Source: Bog-793 sp963823945 (GTDB taxonomy: Bacteria; Actinomycetota; Acidimicrobiia; Acidimicrobiales; Bog-793). From it: a DNA stretch of 64,000 nt. The DNA is taken from NCBI GenBank assembly GCA_963823945.1, contig CAWGNK010000007.1:68065-132064 (forward strand). The letters run 5' to 3'. The notes below the pieces were generated by a model. The model ran no database searches. It was given only the letters and a program-made list of their open reading frames with translations, and had not been told where the DNA came from. How positions within the stretch are numbered: position 1 is the stretch's first letter; every line of letters starts with the position of its first letter. Position numbers and translations under genes: made by a program. Shown in pieces: positions 41,747 through 49,660 of the stretch.

Positions 41747-42843
41747 CACCGGCGGAAGCAGAGCCTCCCGGCCTCGGACCGCGCCCCGGCGGGGTGCTGT
41801 GGTCCGGCTACCACTCCCCGCAGGTCGACGTGGCAGTGCGCCTCAACACGAACGAGGCCCCCGAGCCCCCGCCCCCCGAGTTCGTCGCCGCCCTCCGGCG
41901 GGCCGTCGGGGACATCGCCCTCAACCGCTACCCCGACCGGCGGGCGGGCGCCCTGCGCGCCGCCATCGCCGCCCAGCACGGTCTCACCCCCGAGCAGGTC
42001 TTCTGCGCCAACGGCTCGAACGAGGTGATCCAGTCGCTCCTCCTCGCCTACGGCGGACCGGGGCGGAGCTGCGCGCTCTTCGAGCCGACCTACGCGCTGC
42101 ACTCCCACATCGCCCGGCTCACCTCGACCGCCGTCGTCACGGGGGAACGAGACGACGGCTACCTCATCACTGCCGCCGCGCTCGAGCGGGTGCTCGAGAC
42201 GGTGGCGGCGCACGGTGACGCCGGGCCCGCCGTCGTCTTTTTGTGCTCGCCGAACAACCCGACGGGTCTCGTCGAGCCGCTCTCGACGATCGAGGCGGTC
42301 CTCGCCGCCGCGCCCGGGCTCGTCGTCGTCGACGAGGCCTACGTCCAGTTCGCCCGCTCCTCGGCGCTCGGCCTCGTCGCCACCCATCCGAACCTCGTGG
42401 TGCTGCGCACGTTCTCGAAGACCTGGTCGCTCGCCGCCCTCCGCCTCGGCTACGCGCTCGGCGCGCCCGACGTGGTCGAAGCGCTCTTCTCGGCGACGCT
42501 CCCGTATCACCTCGACGCCGTGAAGCAGGCGGCGGGGATCGTCGCGCTGGGGTTCACCGCGGAGATGGACGGGCGCGTCGCCCGCATCGTCGCCGAGCGA
42601 GACCGCCTGCTCGCGGGCCTCGGGGCCCTCGGTTTCACCGCCATCCCGTCGGAAGCGAACTTCATCCTGTTCTCGACGGGCGATCATGACGCCCACCGCG
42701 TCTGGGAGGATCTCGTGCAGCGCTCCGTGCTCGTGCGCGACCTCTCGGGCTGGCCGCGCCTCGGCGGCCACCTTCGGGTGACGGTCGGCACCGCCGCCGA
42801 GAACGACGCCTTCCTCGCCGCCCTCGCCCAGGTGATCCGCTGA
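41743..42843 (+). CDS. hisC: Histidinol-phosphate aminotransferase
   Basis: A 366-residue fold type I PLP enzyme that converts imidazole-acetol phosphate and glutamate to histidinol phosphate. The PLP lysine lies in TFSKTWSLAALRLGY. SPNNPTG, VVDEAYVQFA and the C-terminal LRVTVGTAAEND are typical. The early RLNTNEAPEPPP matches the HisC substrate motif. The GTG start is coupled to hisD. Confidence 0.95.
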   Translation: MTPAEAEPPGLGPRPGGVLWSGYHSPQVDVAVRLNTNEAPEPPPPEFVAALRRAVGDIALNRYPDRRAGALRAAIAAQHGLTPEQVFCANGSNEVIQSLLLAYGGPGRSCALFEPTYALHSHIARLTSTAVVTGERDDGYLITAAALERVLETVAAHGDAGPAVVFLCSPNNPTGLVEPLSTIEAVLAAAPGLVVVDEAYVQFARSSALGLVATHPNLVVLRTFSKTWSLAALRLGYALGAPDVVEALFSATLPYHLDAVKQAAGIVALGFTAEMDGRVARIVAERDRLLAGLGALGFTAIPSEANFILFSTGDHDAHRVWEDLVQRSVLVRDLSGWPRLGGHLRVTVGTAAENDAFLAALAQVIR

Positions 42844-42848
42844 GACCG

Positions 42849-43517
42849 GTGAGCCGCCGCCAAGGGCCGGGAAAGCGCGAGGCTGTCACCATGGCGGCGA
42901 CGGGTGTCCCCGCCGTGATGGCCCCGGCTCGGCGCGCCACGCGGCACCGCAAGACGAAAGAGAGCGAGATCCTCGTGGAGGTCGACCTCGACGGCGCCGG
43001 CCGGGTCGAGGTGACGACGGGGCTGCCGTTTTTCGACCACATGCTCAGCCAGCTCGGCACGCACGCCGGGCTGGACCTCGTCGTGCGGGCGACGGGCGAC
43101 CTCGAGGTCGACGCCCACCACACCGTCGAGGACACCGGGATCGTGCTCGGTGAGGCCCTGGCGGAGGCGTTCGGCGACAAGACGGGCATCCGCCGCTTCG
43201 CCTCGGTCGCGGTCCCGCTCGACGAGGCGCTCGTCGAGGCGGCGCTCGACGTCTCGGGACGGGCGTACCTCAGCTACGAGATCGACTTCGCGCCGGACAC
43301 GCCGGGGCTCGGCTCGCCGCCTTTCGACCCGCAGCTCGCCGAGGAGTTCTGGCGCGCCCTCGTCACCACCTCGGCTGTGACGCTGCACGTCGCCCTGCGC
43401 CACGGCAAGAACACGCACCACGTACTGGAGGCCTCGTTCAAGGCGGTCGCCCGGGCGCTGCGCGACGCGAAGCGCCTCGAGGGCGACGCGGTGCCCTCCA
43501 CCAAGGGGGTCCTCTAG
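42849..43517 (+). CDS. hisB: Imidazoleglycerol-phosphate dehydratase
   Basis: A manganese enzyme for the dehydration of imidazole glycerol phosphate. Metal-binding motifs are FFDHMLSQLGTHAGLDL, DAHHTVEDTGIVLGEAL, and RHGKNTHHVLEASFKAVARAL near the end. Only the dehydratase domain is present, as in actinobacteria (no histidinol phosphatase fusion). The start is uncertain. GTG at 42849 gives 222 residues, while ATG at 42918 gives 199 residues, the usual family length, with RKTKES near the N-terminus; ATG at 42891 is another option. Confidence 0.94.
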   Translation: MSRRQGPGKREAVTMAATGVPAVMAPARRATRHRKTKESEILVEVDLDGAGRVEVTTGLPFFDHMLSQLGTHAGLDLVVRATGDLEVDAHHTVEDTGIVLGEALAEAFGDKTGIRRFASVAVPLDEALVEAALDVSGRAYLSYEIDFAPDTPGLGSPPFDPQLAEEFWRALVTTSAVTLHVALRHGKNTHHVLEASFKAVARALRDAKRLEGDAVPSTKGVL

Positions 43518-43520
43518 GCC

Positions 43521-44159
43521 GTGATCGCGGTCCTCGACTACGGGATCGGCAACCTGCGCTCGGCCCAGAAGGCGCTCCTCCACGTCGGGGCCGACGCCCA
43601 GCTCGTCACGTCGGCCGCCGAGGCGGTGGGGGCCGCCGGGGTCGTGCTCCCGGGGGTCGGCAACTTCGGCGCCTGTGCGGCGGCGTTGCGGGAGTCCGGG
43701 CTCGACCGCGCGGTCCTCGACGCCGTCGCGGCGGGCACGCCGATGCTCGGCGTCTGCGTCGGGTTCCAGCTGCTCTTCGGCGACTCCGAGGAGAGCCCGG
43801 GGGTCGCCGGGCTCGGGATCTTCGACGGCACGGTGGCGCGCCTCGCCGGCGCAGAGAAGTTGCCGCAGATGCAGTGGAACGCCCTCGACCGGGTGCCGGG
43901 CCGCGACTCCGCGCTGCTCGCCGGGCTCGAGGAGCACCCCTGGTTCTACTTCGTCCACTCCTACGCGCCCGTGCCCACCGGCCCGAGCCGCGCGGCGGTC
44001 GTCGCGACCTGTGATTACGGCGGCGCCGTGACCGCGATGGTGGAGCGGGACAACTGCTTCGGGACCCAGTTCCACCCAGAAAAGTCAGGAGAATCGGGGC
44101 TCGCCGTCCTCGCCGCATTCGCGGCGCGCTGCGGCGCCGTCCCCACTGTGCGAACCTAG
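43521..44159 (+). CDS. hisH: Imidazole glycerol phosphate synthase, glutaminase subunit
   Basis: A 212-residue class I glutamine amidotransferase that supplies ammonia to HisF. The nucleophile is Cys79 in MLGVCVGFQLLF, the oxyanion strand is VLPGVGNFGAC, and the His-Glu pair is in GTQFHPEKSG. GTG start 3 nt after the hisB stop. HisH and HisF form the heterodimer; both are encoded here, separated by hisA. Confidence 0.95.
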   Translation: MIAVLDYGIGNLRSAQKALLHVGADAQLVTSAAEAVGAAGVVLPGVGNFGACAAALRESGLDRAVLDAVAAGTPMLGVCVGFQLLFGDSEESPGVAGLGIFDGTVARLAGAEKLPQMQWNALDRVPGRDSALLAGLEEHPWFYFVHSYAPVPTGPSRAAVVATCDYGGAVTAMVERDNCFGTQFHPEKSGESGLAVLAAFAARCGAVPTVRT

Positions 44160-44174
44160 GCGGGGGTGACCGGG

Positions 44175-44927
44175 ATGGAATGCATCCCTTCGATCGATAT
44201 TCGCGGCGGCCAGGCTGTGCGGCTCGTGCGGGGCGAGTTCTCCCAGGAGACCGTCTACGGCGACCCGATCGAGCGGGCCCTCGCCTACGTGGCGGACGGC
44301 GCGAGCCACCTGCACCTCGTCGACCTCGACGCGGCGCGCACCGGCCGCCCGGAGAACGGGGAGATCGTGCGCGAGCTCATCCGCCAGGTCCAGGTCCCGG
44401 TGGAGTTCGGCGGCGGGGTGCGCACGATCGAGACGGCTGACGCGCTCTTCGCCTCCGGCGTCGGCCATGTCGTCGTCGGCACGGCCGGCATCGAGGACCC
44501 CGAGTTCCTCCGCCGTCTCGCCACGCGCTACCCGGGCCGGGTGTTCGCCGGGCTCGACCACCGGCGCACCACGGTGGGGGACCGGATGGTGCGGGAGCTC
44601 GCGGTGCGGGGCTGGGAGGAGTCGACCGGGGTGGATCTCGGCGCCGCGCTGCGCGGTCTCGAAGGGCTGCCGCTGGCGGGCGTCGTCGTCACCGACATCA
44701 CCCGTGACGGCACCCTCGAGGGACCAGACCTCGACGGTTGCCGCTACGTGCTCGGCGCGACGCACTTCCCGGTCGTCGCGGCCGGCGGCGTGGCGAGCGT
44801 TGGCGACCTCGTGGCGCTCGCCGGGCTGCGCGTCCTCGAGCGCGGGCTCACGGGCGTGATCGTCGGGCGGGCGTTCGCCTCGGGCGAGCTCGCCGTCGCC
44901 GACGCCGTCGCGGCATGCGAAGCCTGA
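44175..44927 (+). CDS. hisA: ProFAR isomerase
   Basis: A 250-residue (beta-alpha)8 isomerase. The catalytic Asp residues are in IPSIDIRGGQAVRL at the N-terminus and VVTDITRDGTLEGPD in the second half. VEFGGGVRT and AAGGVASVGDL bind phosphate. In many actinobacteria this enzyme (PriA) also does the TrpF reaction, but a separate trpF exists at 49.7 kb, so this one is probably single-function. The ATG at 44175 gives the normal N-terminus and has GGGGGTGA about 6 nt upstream; the GTG at 44166 is an alternative. Its end overlaps hisF by 13 nt. Confidence 0.92.
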   Translation: MECIPSIDIRGGQAVRLVRGEFSQETVYGDPIERALAYVADGASHLHLVDLDAARTGRPENGEIVRELIRQVQVPVEFGGGVRTIETADALFASGVGHVVVGTAGIEDPEFLRRLATRYPGRVFAGLDHRRTTVGDRMVRELAVRGWEESTGVDLGAALRGLEGLPLAGVVVTDITRDGTLEGPDLDGCRYVLGATHFPVVAAGGVASVGDLVALAGLRVLERGLTGVIVGRAFASGELAVADAVAACEA

Positions 44928-45676
44928 GGATCATCCCCTGTCTCGACGTCGACCACGGTCGCGTCGTGAAAGGCGTGAACTTCGTCGGCCTGCGTGACGC
45001 CGGCGACCCCGTCGAGCTCGCCCGCCGGTACGACGCCGCGGGCGCCGACGAGCTGATCTTTTTGGACATCACGGCGTCGTCAGACGAGCGCGCCATCCTC
45101 ATCGACGTCGTTCAGCGCACGGCCGAGGTGGTCTTCATCCCGCTCACCGTCGGCGGCGGGATCCGCAGCCTGGACGACGCCCGGCAGATCCTGCGCGCCG
45201 GGGCGGACAAGGTCGCCGTCAACTCCGCCGCCATCGCCCGCCCCGGTCTCATCAGCGAGATCGCGGCGACGTTCGGCAACCAGTGCGTCGTCGTGGCGAT
45301 CGACGCCCGCCGGCGTGAGGCGGGCTACGAGGTCTACTCGCACGGCGGTCGCCACCCCACGGGTCTCGACGCCGTCGGTTGGGCGGCCGAGGCGGAACGG
45401 CTCGGCGCCGGTGAGATCCTGCTCACCTCGATGGACCGCGACGGCACGGAGTCCGGCTACGACGCCGAGCTCACCGGGCTGGTGGCGGCGAGGGTCGGCA
45501 TCCCGGTCATCGCCTCGGGCGGGGTCGGCAACCTCGGGCACCTCGTGGAGGGGGCCGCCGCCGGGGCCGACGGCGTGCTCGCGGCGTCGGTGTTCCACTA
45601 CGAGGCGACGACGATCGCCGAGGCGAAGCGCTACCTCGCGGCGCACGGCGTCGTCGTCCGGCCGCCCGGAGGCTAG
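44915..45676 (+). CDS. hisF: Imidazole glycerol phosphate synthase, cyclase subunit
   Basis: A 253-residue (beta-alpha)8 cyclase, partner of HisH. The catalytic Asp residues are in IIPCLDVDHGRVVKG and LLTSMDRDGTESGYD. VGGGIRSLDDA and IASGGVGNLGHL bind phosphate. It starts inside hisA with a 13-nt overlap. After its stop a separate promoter begins the GroES-like gene. Confidence 0.96.
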   Translation: MRSLRIIPCLDVDHGRVVKGVNFVGLRDAGDPVELARRYDAAGADELIFLDITASSDERAILIDVVQRTAEVVFIPLTVGGGIRSLDDARQILRAGADKVAVNSAAIARPGLISEIAATFGNQCVVVAIDARRREAGYEVYSHGGRHPTGLDAVGWAAEAERLGAGEILLTSMDRDGTESGYDAELTGLVAARVGIPVIASGGVGNLGHLVEGAAAGADGVLAASVFHYEATTIAEAKRYLAAHGVVVRPPGG

Positions 45677-45703
45677 GCCCGACCGGTACGGGGAATCGCG
45701 CAC

Positions 45704-45709
45704 TACCGT
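45704..45709 (+). promoter_or_regulatory. -10 element (TACCGT), leaderless promoter inside the his cluster
   Basis: TACCGT is followed by 7 nt and ATG at 45717. It would express the GroES-like gene, hisI and ygfZ separately from hisD-F. Confidence 0.55.
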
Positions 45710-45716
45710 CGTAGCC

Positions 45717-46076
45717 ATGGCCGTCGCTCCCGTGTCCCGTCGCGGCGACAAGTCGCCGGGCGGGGTGAAGCAGCCGATCACGATGGTGAACGACCGCGTC
45801 CTCGTCCAGGTGCCGGACCCCGAGGGCGAGCGGCGCAGCCGCGCCGGCATCCTCATCCCCGCCACGGCGCAGCTGACGAAGCGGCTCACCTGGGCCGAGG
45901 TGGCGGCGACGGGGCCGAACGTGCGCACGGTCAAGGTCGGCGACAAGGTGCTTTTCAACCGGGAGGACTGCTTCGAGGTCGAGGTGCAGGGCGAGGACTA
46001 CCTCATCCTGCGCGAGCGCGACGTCCAGGCGCTCGCGACCGAACGCCTCGACGGCGGGACCGGCCTGTACCTGTGA
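45717..46076 (+). CDS. GroES-like (Cpn10-fold) protein
   Basis: A 119-residue protein with the GroES beta-barrel pattern: NDRVLVQVPDPEGERRSRAGILIPATA at the front (mobile-loop region), GPNVRTVKVGDKVLFNRED in the middle and EDYLILRERDVQAL near the end. It lacks the exact Cpn10 mobile-loop consensus and ends in GTGLYL, as in a divergent actinobacterial GroES-like group. It is not next to a groEL. Whether it works with a chaperonin is unknown. Start chosen from the promoter position. Its TGA overlaps the hisI GTG (GTGA). Confidence 0.82.
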   Translation: MAVAPVSRRGDKSPGGVKQPITMVNDRVLVQVPDPEGERRSRAGILIPATAQLTKRLTWAEVAATGPNVRTVKVGDKVLFNREDCFEVEVQGEDYLILRERDVQALATERLDGGTGLYL

Positions 46077-46450
46077 ACGGGCGGGCGGCGGGGGACGCCA
46101 CCGGCCCCCGGCCGGAGGCCGAGCCGGCGGGGTTCGACATCGTGGCCTTCGGGCCCGACGGGCTCGTCCCGGCGGTCGTCCAGGACGCGACCTCCCACGA
46201 GGTCCTGATGGTCGCGTACATGAACGCCGAGTCGCTGCGGCGCACGCTCGAGACGAAAAGGACGTGGTTCTACTCCCGGTCCCGCCGTGAGCTGTGGCCG
46301 AAGGGCGAGACCTCGGGCAACCGGCAGTGGGTGCGCGGCGTGCTCGTCGACTGCGACGGCGACGCGCTCGTCGTCGAGGTCGACCAGGAGGGCTCGGGCG
46401 CCTGCCACACCGGCGCGCGCACCTGCTTCCTGCGCCGCCTCGAGGTCTGA
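46073..46450 (+). CDS. hisI: Phosphoribosyl-AMP cyclohydrolase
   Basis: A 125-residue zinc/magnesium enzyme for the third step of histidine synthesis. Motifs are EVLMVAYMNAESL, TWFYSRSRRELWPKGETSGN, the metal site DCDGDAL, and the Cys pair in GSGACHTGARTCF. It is the single-domain form, not fused to HisE. GTG start coupled to the GroES-like gene. Confidence 0.95.
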   Translation: MNGRAAGDATGPRPEAEPAGFDIVAFGPDGLVPAVVQDATSHEVLMVAYMNAESLRRTLETKRTWFYSRSRRELWPKGETSGNRQWVRGVLVDCDGDALVVEVDQEGSGACHTGARTCFLRRLEV

Positions 46451-46463
46451 AGCCGAGACCCCT

Positions 46464-47384
46464 GTGGGCCGCCTGAGTGCCGCCAGGACCTACGCCGCTC
46501 TCCACGAGGGCGTGGTCGGGCTCATCGTGGCCGCCGACGTGGTCCGCGTCACCGGCCCCGACGCCCTCAGCTACCTGCAGGGGCAGGTTTCCCAGGATCT
46601 GGGCACACTGGCGCCCGGCGACAGCGCCGAGACCCTCGTGCTCTCGCCGCAGGGCAAGCTCGACGGCTACGGCCGGGTCGCCCGCACCGGCGACGAGACG
46701 GTGTGCATCGTCGTCGATGGCGGTCTCGGCGAAGCGATGCTCGAGCGGCTTCGCCGCTACAAGCTGCGGGTGGCCGCCGACCTCGAGCTCGTCTCGTGGC
46801 GGGCGCTGTTGCTGCGCGGCCCCGCGGCACGGCCGGCCGCCTCGGAGGTCGACGCCGAGATCTCGCTCGAGGTCGACGACCCGGGATTCTCGGGCTGTGA
46901 CCTCGTCGCCCCGGCGGTGGCGAATCCCGCCGGCGTGGCCCTCGGGGACCCCGCCGGCTACGAGGCGGCGCGGATCGAGGCGGGCGTGCCCGTCATGGGG
47001 CGCGAGCTCACCGCCAAGACGATCCCCCAGGAGGCGGGACTGGTTCCCCGCGCCGTCAGCCTGACGAAGGGCTGCTACACGGGCCAGGAGCTCGTCGCGC
47101 GCCTCGACGCGCGGGGCAACCGCGTCGCGCGGCGCCTCGTCGGCTTCACCGTCGCCTTTGGCACGCCCGCCGCCGGCGACACCGTCGTCGTCGCGGGCGG
47201 GGTCGTCGGTTCGGTGACGAGCGTGGCGTACTCGCCGCGCACCGGGGGATCAGTCGCCCTCGGCTACCTGCGGCGGGGGACCGCGACGCCGGCGCCGGTG
47301 GAGATCGTCCACGACGGCTCGCCCTGCGGGGCGATGGCCACCGAGCTGCCGCTGTGGCCCGGCCAGGGGGCGTCGCGGGCCTAG
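46464..47384 (+). CDS. ygfZ: YgfZ/GcvT-like folate-binding protein
   Basis: A 306-residue GcvT-fold protein. The YgfZ signature K-G-C-Y-x-G-Q-E is present in SLTKGCYTGQELVARL, together with PDALSYLQGQVSQDL near the N-terminus and EAGVPVMGRELTAKTIPQEAGL. YgfZ (IBA57-like) proteins use folate to help maintain some Fe-S enzymes such as MiaB-type radical SAM proteins. The GTG at 46464 follows hisI by 13 nt. The stop TAG is shared with the stop of the facing kinase gene. Confidence 0.88.
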   Translation: MGRLSAARTYAALHEGVVGLIVAADVVRVTGPDALSYLQGQVSQDLGTLAPGDSAETLVLSPQGKLDGYGRVARTGDETVCIVVDGGLGEAMLERLRRYKLRVAADLELVSWRALLLRGPAARPAASEVDAEISLEVDDPGFSGCDLVAPAVANPAGVALGDPAGYEAARIEAGVPVMGRELTAKTIPQEAGLVPRAVSLTKGCYTGQELVARLDARGNRVARRLVGFTVAFGTPAAGDTVVVAGGVVGSVTSVAYSPRTGGSVALGYLRRGTATPAPVEIVHDGSPCGAMATELPLWPGQGASRA

Positions 47385-48787
47385 TCGGCGCGGCCGAGCG
47401 AGACGGTGATGCACGTCCCGCGGCCGGCTCCGGCGGGCGAGGTGACCTCGAGCCCGCCGTGCATCGCCGCCACGAGCTCGGCGACGATCGCGAGGCCGAG
47501 CCCGCTCCCGGCGGCACGGGCGGGGAAGCGGCTCGAGCTGAAGTGGCGTTCGAAGACGTGTCCCAGGTCGGCGGGATCGATCCCGGGGCCGTCGTCGGTG
47601 ACGGTGACGGTGACCGCCCTCGGGCCGAGCTCGCACGAGACGGCGACGCTCGCCGCCGCGAACTTGAGCGCGTTCTCCACGAGGTTGGCGACGATCTGGG
47701 CGAGCCGGTCGGGGTCGGCCTCGACGAAGGCGCCCTCGACGGCCGAGACCCGGAGCCCGACCCCGGCGGCGTCGAACTGGTAGCGCAGGGCACCGGCCGC
47801 TTCGGCGACCACCTGGCCGGCGTCGAGGCGCGCGGTGTGCAGCGAGAACTGGTGGGCACCCAGGCGCGCGAGGTCGAGGAGGTCGCCGATCAGGCGTTCG
47901 AGCCGGACCGCCTCGGCGACGACGATCGAGGCGGCCCGGGCGGTGTCCGGCGTCACGCCCTCGGCGATCGCCTCGGCGTAGCCGCGGATCGAGGTGAGCG
48001 GCGTGCGCAGGTCGTGCGACACCGAGAGGAGGAACTGCCGGTCGAGGTCGCGCAGGTCCTCCAGGTGCTCCGCCATCTGGTTGAGCGACGCGGAGAGGGT
48101 CGCGAGCTCGGCGTAGTCGTGGCTGTCGGCTTCGAGGCGGGTCGAGAGGTCGCCGCCGGCGATGCGCTCCGCGGCACCCGCGGCCGCCACGACGCGGCGC
48201 GCGACGCGCCGCGAGATGACCGCCGCGGCCGCCGCCGCGACGAGCAGCGAGATGCCGCCGGCGAGGACGAAGTACCAGACGCTCGCGCCCGAGGGTGAGA
48301 CCGTCCGGGCGAGGAGGAACGAGAGATGGACGCCGGCGGCCGAGATGAGCGGCACCGCCGCGAAGGCGAGTCCGCGGTCGATGCCCGAGGTCGCCCGCCC
48401 CTCGGACAGCGCCCGGCAGTCGAGCGAACGGGCCGAGAAGTCGAGCTTGGGCACGGCACTGACGAAGGTGCCCTTCGCCGAGGTGGTGACGATCGCCGCC
48501 TGCTTGATCCCGGCGACCGAGGCGACGAGCGGGAGGGCCGCGGCGATGATCCGCGAGGCGTCCTTGTCGTTGCGGTAGATCGCCTGCTCGCGGTGCGCGA
48601 GGTCGTAGGTCTGTTGCAGGACGAGGCGTCTCGTGTCGTCGGCGGCGGCGTGGCGGACGAGGTAGAGGCTCACCCCGCCGGCGAGGGTGAGCGCGAGGGC
48701 GAGCACGGCGACGAAGGCGAGGGTGATGCGCACCCCCATCGGCCAGTGGCGCGGACCGGCCTCGGCGGGCCGCCGCCTCAGTCGCAC
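47381..48787 (-). CDS. Two-component sensor histidine kinase
   Basis: A 468-residue membrane kinase. It has TM1 (about 20-44), an extracytoplasmic sensor loop of about 125 residues, TM2 (about 171-192) and HAMP (about 193-245). The HisKA domain has the phosphorylated His258 in SVSHDLRTPLTSIRGYAEA. The HATPase domain follows with NLVENALKFA (N box), VTDDGPGIDP (G1) and GSGLGLAIV (G2). The signal sensed is unknown. GTG start overlapping the last 10 nt of the regulator gene. Confidence 0.92.
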   Translation of the reverse strand: MRLRRRPAEAGPRHWPMGVRITLAFVAVLALALTLAGGVSLYLVRHAAADDTRRLVLQQTYDLAHREQAIYRNDKDASRIIAAALPLVASVAGIKQAAIVTTSAKGTFVSAVPKLDFSARSLDCRALSEGRATSGIDRGLAFAAVPLISAAGVHLSFLLARTVSPSGASVWYFVLAGGISLLVAAAAAAVISRRVARRVVAAAGAAERIAGGDLSTRLEADSHDYAELATLSASLNQMAEHLEDLRDLDRQFLLSVSHDLRTPLTSIRGYAEAIAEGVTPDTARAASIVVAEAVRLERLIGDLLDLARLGAHQFSLHTARLDAGQVVAEAAGALRYQFDAAGVGLRVSAVEGAFVEADPDRLAQIVANLVENALKFAAASVAVSCELGPRAVTVTVTDDGPGIDPADLGHVFERHFSSSRFPARAAGSGLGLAIVAELVAAMHGGLEVTSPAGAGRGTCITVSLGRAD

Positions 48788-49476
48788 CGGTAGCCGACGC
48801 CCCAGATCGTCTTCAGCGGCAGCGCATCACCGAGCTTGCGGCGCAACTGGCGTACGTGGACGTCGACGGTCCGCTCGTCGCCGATCCAACCCAAACCCCA
48901 GACGGAGTCGAGGAGTTGCCGGCGGGTGAAGACGATCCTCGTGTTCTGGGTGAAGTGGGCGAGAAGGTCGAATTCCCGGGCGGTGAGCGGCACCACACCC
49001 TGGTCGGTCGTCACCTCGCGCCGCACCGTGTCGACGGTGACACCGCCGACGGTGATCGGGCTCTCCGCCGGCCGGCGGGATCCCTCACTGCGCCGCAGGA
49101 TCGCCCGCACCCGGGCGACGAGCTCCCGGGGCGAGAACGGCTTCACGATGTAGTCGTCGGCGCCGAGCTCGAGACCGAGGACGCGGTCGACCTCGTCGTC
49201 GCGCGCCGTGAGGAAGACGACGGGGACCTGGCTCGTGCGGCGGATCTCCCGGCAGAGCTCGATGCCGTCGACCGGCCCGGGCAACCCGATGTCGAGGAGC
49301 ACCAGGCTCGGGTGCTCGGTTGTGACGAGCGCGAGGCCGCGGGTGGCCTCGGCCGCCTGGAGGACGCGGAAGCCGGCGTTGCGCAGCCACAGGTCGACGA
49401 GGTCCGCGATGTTGTGGTCGTCCTCGACGATGACCACCGTGCCGTGGTCGGTCCGGGGCGAGCGCTCTTCAGTCAC
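48778..49476 (-). CDS. OmpR/PhoB-family response regulator
   Basis: A 232-residue regulator. The receiver domain has acidic Glu18, Asp19 and Asp20, phosphorylated Asp62 in LVLLDIGLPG, Thr90 and Lys112 in DDYIVKPFSPRELVARV. The C-terminal winged-helix domain shows LTAREFDLLAHF and TVDVHVRQLRRKLGD. It is encoded just before its kinase. GTG start; no strong ribosome site. The target genes are unknown. Confidence 0.93.
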   Translation of the reverse strand: MTEERSPRTDHGTVVIVEDDHNIADLVDLWLRNAGFRVLQAAEATRGLALVTTEHPSLVLLDIGLPGPVDGIELCREIRRTSQVPVVFLTARDDEVDRVLGLELGADDYIVKPFSPRELVARVRAILRRSEGSRRPAESPITVGGVTVDTVRREVTTDQGVVPLTAREFDLLAHFTQNTRIVFTRRQLLDSVWGLGWIGDERTVDVHVRQLRRKLGDALPLKTIWGVGYRCD

Positions 49477-49567
49477 CCGACAAGCATGGCGCGCGCCGTG
49501 CGGACGGGCGCGTCAAGCCGGGTCGCGGGTCCCTCCGGCGTGCCCGGGTTGGCGCCGCGGCCACCGT

Positions 49568-49573
49568 TACGCT
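49568..49573 (+). promoter_or_regulatory. -10 element (TACGCT) upstream of trpF
   Basis: TACGCT is followed by 6 nt and an ATG at 49580 that opens a 26-codon frame, not trpF itself. trpF starts 71 nt further on. Confidence 0.5.
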
Positions 49574-49579
49574 GTGACG

Positions 49580-49660
49580 ATGGTCCGGCAACCGGCGAGG
49601 CGTGGCGCGGCGATCAGCCTCGCGAACCGGTTGGGATCCCGGGGTGCGCCGTGTTCGTGA
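49580..49660 (+). CDS. Possible 26-codon leader ORF overlapping trpF
   Basis: The ATG sits at the usual leaderless distance from a -10 hexamer. The frame ends with a TGA that lies 7 nt inside trpF, so it overlaps the trpF start in another frame. The peptide is Arg- and Ala-rich and has no Trp, so classical Trp attenuation is not supported. It may couple translation to trpF, or be a chance frame in the 5' leader. Confidence 0.35.
   Translation: MVRQPARRGAAISLANRLGSRGAPCS

Noticed and set aside
49574..49651. Trp attenuator before trpF
   Set aside because: The leader peptide has no Trp codon and no terminator hairpin with U-tract follows.
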